Shown: piece by piece, positions 1-5,517 of the stretch
Position numbering within the stretch: the stretch's first letter is position 1
How the letters are laid out: each line of letters opens with the position of its first letter
From: Candidatus Zixiibacteriota bacterium
Lineage (GTDB): Bacteria; Zixibacteria; MSB-5A5; GN15; JAAZOE01
Direction of reading: 5' to 3'
Length of the DNA stretch: 6,976 bases
Assembly (NCBI GenBank): GCA_028700875.1
Contig: JAQVRW010000163.1
Coordinates: 1-6,976, forward strand
The notes under the pieces: generated by a model
Told to the model about the DNA's origin: nothing
The model's input: only the letters and a program-made list of their open reading frames with translations
Databases searched by the model: none
Position numbers and translations under genes: made by a program

Positions 1-297
1 GGGGCTTGACAACAACGGCCGCTCAATTACATTTGGAGCAGATCGCTCCCGCCATCACGGCGCGCTGGGGCTTGACAACAACGGCCGCTCAAGTACATTA
101 AATCGCAAGCGGTTCAATTTGCCGATTGCGCTGGGGCTTGACAACAACGGCCGCTCAAGTACATTCAGGGGTTGGGGGATTACGAAAAGATATGGGCTGG
201 GGCTTGACAACAACGGCCGCTCAAGTACATTCGACGATGTGCAGCTCCATCACCACGCCGAGCTGGGGCTTGACAACAACGGCCGCTCAAGTACATT
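1..297 (+). CRISPR. Type II-C CRISPR array (five repeats, four spacers; left end open)
   Basis: Five 36-bp repeats begin GCTGGGGCTTGACA and end CTCAAGTACATT. They lie at 1-33 (first three bases outside the window), 64-99, 130-165, 196-231 and 262-297. The spacers at 34-63, 100-129, 166-195 and 232-261 are each exactly 30 bp and unrelated to one another. A 36/30 architecture is typical of type II-C. Repeats 2-5 are identical; repeat 1 has T instead of G at position 27. The crRNA strand is plus, because the plus-strand tracrRNA anti-repeat at 4812-4848 is complementary to this strand of the repeat. Transcription therefore converges on the cas operon, which is on the minus strand. I recognise no spacer target. 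The array may continue left of the window. Confidence 0.98.
71..297 (+). promoter_or_regulatory. Promoters embedded in every CRISPR repeat
   Basis: Each repeat contains TTGACA (repeat positions 9-14), a 16-bp spacer and TACATT (positions 31-36, the last six bases). In repeats 2-5 the boxes are at 72-77/94-99, 138-143/160-165, 204-209/226-231 and 270-275/292-297; repeat 1 has them at 6-11/28-33. This matches a sigma70-type -35/-10 pair. Initiation about 6-7 nt downstream would fall inside each spacer and leave a guide of roughly 24 nt. In Neisseria meningitidis type II-C the repeats also end in a -10 element (TACAAT) and drive single crRNAs. The role here is inferred from that precedent and the near-consensus boxes. 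Confidence 0.75.
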
Positions 298-299
298 AT

Positions 300-332
300 A
301 ACCCCTTATATCTGCATAGGGTATAAGGGGTT
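300..332. terminator. 11-bp perfect hairpin between array and cas2, possible bidirectional terminator
   Basis: AACCCCTTATA (300-310) and TATAAGGGGTT (322-332) form a perfect 11-bp stem with an 11-nt loop. It begins 2 bp after the last repeat and ends 16 bp before the cas2 stop codon. On the plus strand only a short T stretch (331-333) follows, and on the minus strand there is no U-tract, so intrinsic termination would be weak. It could stop the promoter of the last repeat from reading antisense into cas2, end the cas mRNA, or mark the array boundary. The structure is plain; its role is inference. Confidence 0.5.
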
Positions 333-348
333 TGGCCGTTTAAGACCG

Positions 349-699
349 TCAAAAAAGAAGCAATTGTTCGGGCTTTTTTTCGGTTTTCGCCCGTTTTTTT
401 CCAGAATATACCTCCATTTTCCCGAATTGCTTGTCGGTTACGGCCAGCAGGCGGACCTGGCCATCGGGGGGGAGCTGGGGCCGGAGGCGGTTCCGAAAGG
501 CTTCCGCCTTCTCTTCGCTACTGCAAAATCGGGCGTAGACGGAAAACTGGAGCATGGTGAAGCCCTGCTTGAGAAGGGCATGACGAAAACGAGCGTAGTT
601 GTGCCGATTCTGGGGGGAATCGACAGGCAGATCGAACATCGCAAACAGCCACATGGCCTGGTACCCGGAAAAATCCCGTTTTTGCTTATTTTTCGCCAT
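349..699 (-). CDS. cas2: CRISPR-associated endoribonuclease-fold protein Cas2 (type II-C)
   Basis: This 116-residue protein is the small ferredoxin-fold partner of Cas1. In the family a Cas2 dimer bridges two Cas1 dimers to form the spacer integrase, and its nuclease activity is dispensable for acquisition. The first beta strand with the family aspartate is visible as WLFAMFDLPV (D23), followed by a helix (RFRHALLKQGFTMLQFSVYAR) characteristic of Cas2. The C-terminal tail after about residue 95 is lysine-rich and ends EQLLLF. The ATG at 697-699 lies inside the end of cas1, with a 14-nt overlap that suggests translational coupling; no strong Shine-Dalgarno is visible. It is the last gene of the cas9-cas1-cas2 operon, ends in TGA, and faces the CRISPR array tail to tail. 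Length and context are normal. Confidence 0.95.
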   Translation of the reverse strand: MAKNKQKRDFSGYQAMWLFAMFDLPVDSPQNRHNYARFRHALLKQGFTMLQFSVYARFCSSEEKAEAFRNRLRPQLPPDGQVRLLAVTDKQFGKMEVYSGKKRAKTEKKPEQLLLF

Positions 700-1591
700 A
701 TTCCGGCAGGATCAATTTTTTTCTTTTGCCGGTATAGACGGCGGCAAGGGTGGCGGCGACCCGAGCGGCGGCGTCGAACAGGGCCGATTTGTCACCGTCG
801 ATACGAAAGGGGCGGGACATGAGACCGCCGATCAATTGCGCTTTGGCCTCTTTATCCAGCGCCACATCCGCTCCGCGCGTGCGGATGATCTCTTCGACAA
901 GGGTATCAACGGTCGGACGAAACGGCTCCATGAGGTCATCGGCCAGGCAGAAGGGGTTATAGCGGTTGTGGTGGTGGATCCCAAGAGAAGGATGCAGGCC
1001 GGCGGCGGAGAGGCCGCGGGCGACCGCGCCTCGCAGGACAGCGTATCCGTAATTCAACATTCGATTGACAGGATCGTCCCCGCCGGGAATACGATGCATA
1101 TGTGCCCCGAAGAGGGCCGGCCAATAGCGGCGGGAAGCCTGGGCTTCGATGTTCGAAGGATCGCCGGAGCGGACTTCGAGGGCCATCCGGCGCAGGCCGC
1201 AGTCATCGCCCCGCAGGTGGGCCAGGACGGAGGCCTGAGCCAGTATTTTGGCGTTGATGAGCTGTTGCCAAAGTCGTTTTTTTATTGGCTGGGGCGCTTC
1301 GGCCTGGGCGACAAACCGTTCGGTCTGGGTGTAATGGCCGGTGAGATTGAGCAACATCCCGACCGGCAGACGTTTCTCGTTGCAGATAATGACAACGCCG
1401 CCATTGCCGCAAATCCCGGCCAGGACGGCATGGGTGTAGTGGACGGCGGGATGGGAAACGACGAGCGCGCCGACTTCCTCGAGAGGGACAGACTCCTCCC
1501 GGTCATCCAGACGGATGACCATCTGGGTATGCCGGACGGATACCCCCGCCGGTTCCTCGGAAAGATCGATTATCCTCTCATCCATGCCCAT
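686..1591 (-). CDS. cas1: CRISPR spacer integrase Cas1 (type II-C)
   Basis: Cas1 is the metal-dependent integrase that, with Cas2, inserts new spacers at the array. From the ATG at 1589-1591 it has 301 residues, the usual type II length, beginning MGMDERIIDLSEE. The active-site landmarks of the family are present: a glutamate in SNIEAQASRRYW (about E149), a histidine in GIHHHNRYNP (about H206-208) and an aspartate in LADDLMEPFRP (about D219). The frame stays open upstream to a TTG at 1640-1642 that overlaps the cas9 stop, but the extra 17 residues (MTFRRRLTNR...) look unlike Cas1, so I prefer the internal ATG; a second ATG at 1583-1585 is equally possible. Neither has a clear Shine-Dalgarno. 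It ends in TAA inside cas2. The absence of csn2 and cas4 nearby supports II-C. Confidence 0.96.
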   Translation of the reverse strand: MGMDERIIDLSEEPAGVSVRHTQMVIRLDDREESVPLEEVGALVVSHPAVHYTHAVLAGICGNGGVVIICNEKRLPVGMLLNLTGHYTQTERFVAQAEAPQPIKKRLWQQLINAKILAQASVLAHLRGDDCGLRRMALEVRSGDPSNIEAQASRRYWPALFGAHMHRIPGGDDPVNRMLNYGYAVLRGAVARGLSAAGLHPSLGIHHHNRYNPFCLADDLMEPFRPTVDTLVEEIIRTRGADVALDKEAKAQLIGGLMSRPFRIDGDKSALFDAAARVAATLAAVYTGKRKKLILPEYGEK

Positions 1592-1638
1592 TGACGTATA
1601 TCGGTCGAATGGGCGGTTTGTTAACCGTCGCCTAAACG

Positions 1639-4600
1639 TCAATCGGCGGCGTTGCGTACCTCGCCAAGAGGTGTTATCCGGAGTTTTCTACAACTTCTCT
1701 CCCGCAAAGATTTTGGAGTCGCGTTAAGACCGGAAAAACCCTCATTTTGTTTTATATCGGTTTTACTTCGGGCGCTATTGATGGGGACAAACACAACGAC
1801 CTTGCTATGCTTCATTTTTGTTATTGTCCTTATTACGAAAAGGCGGCGTGAACCGTCAGTATCGAGTTCCACTACATCCCTATTGGCGAGGGAAAACAGG
1901 AATTTGGTATTTGGGCCGTGGTCGCGGTTGATAATGGGTTTGTCGGCGGCGAGGCGGCGATAGGCTTCCAGCATGCTGACGACCTCGGCGTCCCATTTTT
2001 TGACCTTGCCGTCATCGTCCAATATCGCAAACAGCTCCATATGGTGATTGTCTTTGGATTGAACATATCGGGCGTTTAGGCCGGAACCGACGGCAAACGT
2101 TGACAGATTCATCCTGATCCGCACCCGGTGAATCGGCACACGTCTTCCATTTGGAGTCTCAAGCGCGGGGTGATTGACGGTGTCCTTGAAAGCATCCTTG
2201 GGGACGCCGTCCAATTCGGCGAGTTTGTCGGCGACAAATCGCCGGACCATCGGATCGACGATGTTATCGACGTCGGCGGGGCTGAGGTCCTCAATTCGAA
2301 CACGGGTATGCACGTATTCATTGCCTTTGGCATCCTTCCGGGGTCGGCCATAGAAGGTTTCTTTATGCAATTTTCCCCGGACGCGATTGGAGACGCGGTG
2401 GGAGGTGGTGATTCCCTTAATAGCTGTATCGACGTGATCACGGAAGCCGTCCCAGGGAGGGTCGAATTGGGTGAATAACCGGCGGCCGACGGTAGATGCC
2501 CGCGCGGCGGCGTCACTGAGGGTTTTTATGGTCCCCGGGACGGTCATGGCGATGGCGACGGCATCGACGGCGTGATGGCGATGATCGTCGCGGGATTTGT
2601 CGGGGCCGTCGCCCAGGATTGTGTTCAGTCCCCAGCATGTGCGCAGGAAGGCGGTGGCATGGCCCTGGGCGGCCTGTACGCGCAGTCTGCCGGAATCATC
2701 TACCCCCTTGTCATCGATACCGCCATAAAGAAGGCCAAGATATCGTTTGGCCCATTTGGATGCCCATCGGGTATCGTTGAGTTGACGCGTGGTGAAGTCA
2801 TCGAGCAAAGTCTGGACTTGTTCGGGGAGCATTTTGAAGCGATTCAGCTTTTGGTACTTCAATCTTCCTCGAAAATTCCGAACGCGGTTGAGGATATCAT
2901 CCCATTTGTCGCTTCCATGATAGGTTTCAAAAGGGGTGCGGTTGCCCTTGATGCGCCGGTTTTCATCGACCCAGCACAGGGTTTTGTTGAGATAGGAATT
3001 GTCCAGACACCGTTCGAAGGGGATAATGTGTTCGATGTCAAACTCGGGATTGGGGCCGAAGAGGGCTTCGTGGGATATGGTTTTGCCGGTGTACGGGCAA
3101 GTTTTATTGCATTCCTCCCAAAGCAGGAATTTGAGGATATCACGATCGGTGGGATTGGGGATTTCGTACTTGTCGCGGCATTCCTCGGCGGCGCGGGCGC
3201 GCTGCGTTTCGTTATCGCGCATTTTTTTCCACGTTTCGTTCCGTTGTTTGGGAGTCTGGCGCAGTTCGCGGGCCAATTCGATCCTAATAAGATCGGGTCT
3301 GCCGTAACGGGCGATGATGGAGTTGACAAGATGGCGGAGTTCAGTCAGCGACCGCATGACGATGGGGTTGCGAAGTGAGGGGAGACCGGATTTTCTCTCG
3401 ACAGGGGGAAGGGCATCCATCGCCGCCGAAGCGACCGAAAATTGTTCGGGGTATTTCTCCTTTATGGCGGTTTGAAGCGGTGTTCCCTTTTGCAATTCAA
3501 AGAGGAGTTTCCTGAGCGCATGGCGGGAGAAATTGCAGTAACCCGAATCAAGGCGCAAATTGGAGAAGCGTTCGGCGGATTCTTCATCGAGGCGATAGAA
3601 GTTCAGGCCGCGTTTTCTAATGGTTTCATCTTTAACCGTTCGCCTCCAGTCGTTGATGACAGCATTTTTTTCGTCGTCGGTGAAAGCGATCCATCGGTCG
3701 GGACCGAAAATCTTCGAAAGGCGCGCAGTAGTGCGATTGCCGGGGATTTTCTTTTCCCCGCCTCGTTCGAGGTTGAATTCGACGTTGCGGAGTTTCAACA
3801 GTCTTCGTACGCCGCCGAATGTCACATCTTCCTTGGTTTCGAGATATTCAATAAGGATTCTACGCTGGTCTTCGGTCAGCTTGGCTTCTTCGCCTGTGGC
3901 CTGATCAATAATGAGAAGATCGTTTACCCGCTGAAGATATCGGAAACGCTGGGCATTGAGTTCGGCCCACGGCGCGCGCGGTCGGTCGGGTTCTAAGGTA
4001 CACATCCCGATGAATTTGTTTTGGCTTTTCAAGGGGCGCTGATGAAATATCCCGCGACGTATCTGTTTCCGCAAATCATCCGTCAGCAGAGCGGGATGAT
4101 GGCGGCGCTGGGTGGTCCAAACAGCGTCAAATTCGCGCTCGTACATCGCGCGGGAAGTATATCGTTGGCGGATACGATCTTTGTGCGGGTCTATTCCGGC
4201 GAAATACTCCCCTAGGGTACGGGCATGGACGGCGTCGATCTTGGCCTGCAATTCCGAAATGCCGCCCTTGACCGCGCCTTCTTCTTCATCCTTCTTGGGC
4301 GCAGATTGACGGTTGCTGAGAAAACCGCGCCGCTGAGCCAAGTGATAGAGGGCGCGGCCCAGTTTGTATGGCGTTAGTTGTTCATCCAAAGCCCTGGCGC
4401 GGAGCCTATAGGGATTTTCGAGCGTTCGATCTAATTCCTGCAGGAATTGGTCACGCCCCTGGGGGGTATCGACATCGCCGGGGGGAAGCAGGCCGGAACG
4501 CTGTAGCAACCGGGCCAGATTGCGCATACGCCGGGAGCGGCGTTCCAGACCGCGCCGGATCAGTCTAGCATCGCGGCGATCCTGATTTCGGGATTTCCCC

Positions 4601-4764
4601 TTACCGTCCGTTTCCAAACTATCCACGCCCGCATCGAAAACCCGTACTCCCGTGGCTTTTAGCGCGTTGTCATCGTTGCCGTTGCCATCCAGTAAAGCCC
4701 AACCAATTGAGTTGGGGCCGAGGTCAATGCCGAGAATCGTTTCAGGCACCCGCTTGCCTTTCAT
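1639..4764 (-). CDS. cas9: Cas9, compact type II-C RNA-guided DNA endonuclease
   Basis: Cas9 uses a crRNA:tracrRNA duplex to find and cut double-stranded DNA. At 1041 residues it is in the compact II-C range. Domains in order: RuvC-I (ILGIDLGPNSIGWALL, D14), arginine-rich bridge helix (about 58-92), REC lobe (about 93-485), RuvC-II (DLIRIELARE, E496), HNH (about 545-655, FDIEHIIPF with H579, plus N593 and N602), RuvC-III (DDHRHHAVDAVAIAM, H731 and D734), then the WED/PAM-interacting region to the end. The H579-to-N593 and H579-to-N602 spacings (14 and 23) equal H840-N854 and H840-N863 of the Streptococcus enzyme, so both nuclease sites appear intact. In the HNH motif the residue before H579 is Glu (DIEH), an acidic variant of the usual Asp. 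The ATG start has AAGGAG six bases upstream. It is first in the operon and ends in TGA. Confidence 0.98.
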   Translation of the reverse strand: MKGKRVPETILGIDLGPNSIGWALLDGNGNDDNALKATGVRVFDAGVDSLETDGKGKSRNQDRRDARLIRRGLERRSRRMRNLARLLQRSGLLPPGDVDTPQGRDQFLQELDRTLENPYRLRARALDEQLTPYKLGRALYHLAQRRGFLSNRQSAPKKDEEEGAVKGGISELQAKIDAVHARTLGEYFAGIDPHKDRIRQRYTSRAMYEREFDAVWTTQRRHHPALLTDDLRKQIRRGIFHQRPLKSQNKFIGMCTLEPDRPRAPWAELNAQRFRYLQRVNDLLIIDQATGEEAKLTEDQRRILIEYLETKEDVTFGGVRRLLKLRNVEFNLERGGEKKIPGNRTTARLSKIFGPDRWIAFTDDEKNAVINDWRRTVKDETIRKRGLNFYRLDEESAERFSNLRLDSGYCNFSRHALRKLLFELQKGTPLQTAIKEKYPEQFSVASAAMDALPPVERKSGLPSLRNPIVMRSLTELRHLVNSIIARYGRPDLIRIELARELRQTPKQRNETWKKMRDNETQRARAAEECRDKYEIPNPTDRDILKFLLWEECNKTCPYTGKTISHEALFGPNPEFDIEHIIPFERCLDNSYLNKTLCWVDENRRIKGNRTPFETYHGSDKWDDILNRVRNFRGRLKYQKLNRFKMLPEQVQTLLDDFTTRQLNDTRWASKWAKRYLGLLYGGIDDKGVDDSGRLRVQAAQGHATAFLRTCWGLNTILGDGPDKSRDDHRHHAVDAVAIAMTVPGTIKTLSDAAARASTVGRRLFTQFDPPWDGFRDHVDTAIKGITTSHRVSNRVRGKLHKETFYGRPRKDAKGNEYVHTRVRIEDLSPADVDNIVDPMVRRFVADKLAELDGVPKDAFKDTVNHPALETPNGRRVPIHRVRIRMNLSTFAVGSGLNARYVQSKDNHHMELFAILDDDGKVKKWDAEVVSMLEAYRRLAADKPIINRDHGPNTKFLFSLANRDVVELDTDGSRRLFVIRTITKMKHSKVVVFVPINSARSKTDIKQNEGFSGLNATPKSLRERSCRKLRITPLGEVRNAAD

Positions 4765-4770
4765 AAAATT

Positions 4771-4776
4771 CTCCTT
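4771..4776 (-). promoter_or_regulatory. cas9 ribosome binding site overlapping the tracrRNA -35 box
   Basis: On the minus strand AAGGAG lies six bases before the cas9 ATG (4762-4764), near-ideal strength and spacing, which fixes the start codon. The same base pairs, read on the plus strand, include the first two bases of the TTGACA at 4775-4780, the proposed -35 of the tracrRNA promoter. The site therefore serves both translation of cas9 and transcription of tracrRNA. Confidence 0.9.
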
Positions 4777-4803
4777 GACAAAAAACGATTGAATAAATAT
4801 TGT
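4775..4803 (+). promoter_or_regulatory. tracrRNA promoter
   Basis: TTGACA (4775-4780) and TATTGT (4798-4803) are separated by exactly 17 bp on the plus strand, in an AT-rich stretch. The expected start at about 4809-4811 is just before the first base of the anti-repeat (4812). The -35 is consensus and the -10 keeps TA at the start and T at the end. The promoter lies entirely within the predicted cas9 5' untranslated leader. Confidence 0.75.
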
Positions 4804-4811
4804 ATATTTGT

Positions 4812-4840
4812 AATGTACTTGAGCGGCGGTTGTTTGTCAA
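4812..4840 (-). promoter_or_regulatory. cas9 operon promoter inside the anti-repeat
   Basis: On the minus strand TTGACA (4835-4840) is followed after exactly 17 bp by TACATT (4812-4817). Initiation about 7 nt further on (near 4804-4806) would give a cas9 leader of about 40 nt containing the AAGGAG site. The boxes are the same pair found in the array repeats, with spacing improved from 16 to 17 bp by the one inserted base. An alternative -10, TACAAT, lies further downstream but without a -35 at normal spacing. Activity is inferred. Confidence 0.65.
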
Positions 4841-4848
4841 TCCCTAGT
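4812..4848 (-). repeat. Diverged CRISPR repeat copy forming the tracrRNA anti-repeat
   Basis: Read on the minus strand this is a full-length but diverged copy of the array repeat: four substitutions and one inserted base relative to 36 bp. It lies in the opposite orientation to the array, about 4.5 kb away. Identity is greatest at the end carrying CTCAAGTACATT. This supports the published idea that tracrRNAs arise from stray CRISPR repeats. Confidence 0.92.
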
Positions 4849-4894
4849 AAAGGGACGGGCAACCGTCTCCCAGAGTTTGCTCTACGGAGCACTC

Positions 4895-4924
4895 GGCGCC
4901 CCTCCTGAACGGGCGCCTTTTTTT
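4895..4924 (+). terminator. Intrinsic terminator of the tracrRNA
   Basis: GGCGCCC (4895-4901) pairs perfectly with GGGCGCC (4911-4917) around a nine-base loop and is followed by seven T residues (4918-4924). This is a textbook Rho-independent terminator and sets the tracrRNA 3' end. Confidence 0.93.
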
Positions 4925-4962
4925 ATTCCAACCGTTTTTGGTCGGGAAGTGGTTTCCGATTG

Positions 4963-5023
4963 CGCATAAGGGGCAGATGTGGATCCGCCACGGGCGGACC
5001 GCCCACAGAATGATGATTATGCG
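4963..5023. repeat. Nested inverted repeat, 61 bp
   Basis: Three stems are nested around one centre: CGCATAA (4963-4969) with TTATGCG (5017-5023), TGTGG (4978-4982) with CCACA (5003-5007), and TCCGCC (4984-4989) with GGCGGA (4993-4998). It lies about 40 bp past the tracrRNA terminator. It could be a cruciform, an RNA element or a protein site; no T-tract follows. Confidence 0.5.
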
Positions 5024-5064
5024 TTTGTGCCAAAGGGTTAACCGGTACGGAGGGACGCTCTTAG

Positions 5065-5104
5065 ATCGCCACGGTCGTCCGCCGCGGCGGGCGACCGTGG
5101 CGAT
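5065..5104. repeat. 19-bp near-perfect hairpin
   Basis: The arms 5065-5083 and 5086-5104 pair at every position except one T-G, which is a wobble in RNA. The centre is a perfect GC-rich palindrome (CCGCCGCGGCGG, 5079-5090). It is the strongest stem in the window, has no U-tract on either side, and so is not a classical intrinsic terminator. It resembles an extragenic palindromic element. Confidence 0.65.
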
Positions 5105-5138
5105 GACGCGCAGGGGGTTTCTCAACATGCCGCGAGGA

Positions 5139-5249
5139 GCGGGGCACCCGGAAAAGCATTACGGGCAGGTCACAATCCACCTTCGGTGAATCAAGACCTG
5201 CCCGAACATCAAATACCCACCGTCCGCCTCAGCGGGGCGGGGCACCCGG
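5139..5249 (+). repeat. Pair of 13-bp direct repeats, each leading into a stem-loop
   Basis: GCGGGGCACCCGG occurs exactly at 5139-5151 and 5237-5249. Each copy is followed within 4-10 bp by a stem-loop (5162-5204 and 5254-5290), and both stem-loops share GCCCGAAC in the right half (5200-5207 and 5275-5282). The two blocks look like diverged copies of one extragenic module. Confidence 0.5.
5162..5204. repeat. 10-bp hairpin with inner stem
   Basis: CGGGCAGGTC (5162-5171) pairs perfectly with GACCTGCCCG (5195-5204). Inside the loop CACC (5178-5181) and GGTG (5185-5188) form a small second stem. No T-tract follows. Confidence 0.6.
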
Positions 5250-5253
5250 GCAT

Positions 5254-5290
5254 GAAATTTGGGTTCGGTTTTCCGCCCGAACCCAATTTC
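5254..5290. repeat. 14-bp hairpin with one bulged T
   Basis: The left arm 5254-5268 (GAAATTTGGGTTCGG) pairs with the right arm 5277-5290 (CCGAACCCAATTTC) after one T is bulged out. The loop is eight bases. Nothing resembling a U-tract follows on the plus strand. Confidence 0.6.
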
Positions 5291-5401
5291 TTGCGATGTT
5301 CAGGAGACACTCGATTCGCCGAAGGCCCACCCGTGACGGATGCCCCGGCAGGTCAATGTCGAATCGGCGACGGGGGATGGCAGAACGATTCATCTGTACT
5401 T

Positions 5402-5460
5402 GGCGGCGAAATAGGTTAAATTGGAAACAGACGACAACCGGACGGCGGCGAAAATAGGTT
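5402..5460 (+). repeat. Near-identical direct repeat upstream of the 5518 gene
   Basis: GGCGGCGAAATAGGTT (5402-5417) recurs with one added A as GGCGGCGAAAATAGGTT (5444-5460), a start-to-start distance of 42 bp (four helical turns). The second copy runs into the palindrome GGTTCGAACC (5457-5466). The position, 60-115 bp before the start codon, would suit a regulatory site, but no regulator is in view. Confidence 0.4.
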
Positions 5461-5517
5461 CGAACCGCCGGGCGGTCGAGCCGTTTAATAAACGAACAGT
5501 CAACCGCGAGAATAGAT

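Larger units (their letters stand above)
4810..4924 (+). ncRNA. tracrRNA of the type II-C system
   Basis: This RNA of about 115 nt pairs with crRNA repeats and anchors them in Cas9. The anti-repeat (4812-4848) pairs with the whole 36-nt repeat: by my count 32 Watson-Crick pairs, two G-U wobbles, two mismatches and one bulged base. The first 16 bases are perfectly complementary. Next comes a hairpin at 4852-4871 (GGGA-CGG with CCG-TCCC, two bulged bases) closed by a GCAA tetraloop, in the nexus position. A second hairpin follows at 4873-4894 (GAGT and GCTC with GAGC and ACTC, TT bulge) with a UACG loop, then an intrinsic terminator. The 5' end is set by the promoter at 4775-4803 and is approximate. 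It is divergent from cas9. The single-strand identity of the duplex also fixes crRNA orientation. Confidence 0.93.
4925..5517. other. Intergenic region without a convincing gene; rich in inverted repeats
   Basis: No reading frame here has a plausible start, composition or recognisable product; the short frames are explained by stem sequences or lie antisense to the start of the next gene. The stretch instead holds four stem-loops (4963-5023, 5065-5104, 5162-5204, 5254-5290) and two direct-repeat pairs, listed separately. No clear sigma70 promoter for the gene at 5518 is visible. Confidence 0.7.

Noticed and set aside
119..326. Short plus-strand frames of about 60-66 codons across the array
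   Set aside because: They are translations of the CRISPR repeats (the same LDNNGRSST or LTTTAAQVH unit recurring) and are not genes.
599..1594. Plus-strand open frame of 331 codons
   Set aside because: It is fully antisense to cas1, whose family motifs are unmistakable; it has no recognisable domain and arises from GC-rich codon structure on the other strand.
2572..3378. Plus-strand open frame of 268 codons
   Set aside because: It lies antisense within cas9 over the REC, RuvC-II and HNH region and has no motif of its own.
349..4764. Presence of csn2 or cas4 (type II-A or II-B)
   Set aside because: All coding space between the array and tracrRNA is taken by cas2, cas1 and cas9; no fourth gene is present, so II-C is the best call.
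4764..4848. A tracrRNA on the minus strand running into the cas9 leader
   Set aside because: A minus-strand RNA would have the same sense as the plus-strand repeats rather than be complementary to them, and would lack the nexus hairpin and terminator that follow the anti-repeat on the plus strand.
5310..5371. CGATTCG and CGAATCG as another inverted repeat
   Set aside because: Only seven bases match with a loop of over 40, which is weak enough to be chance.
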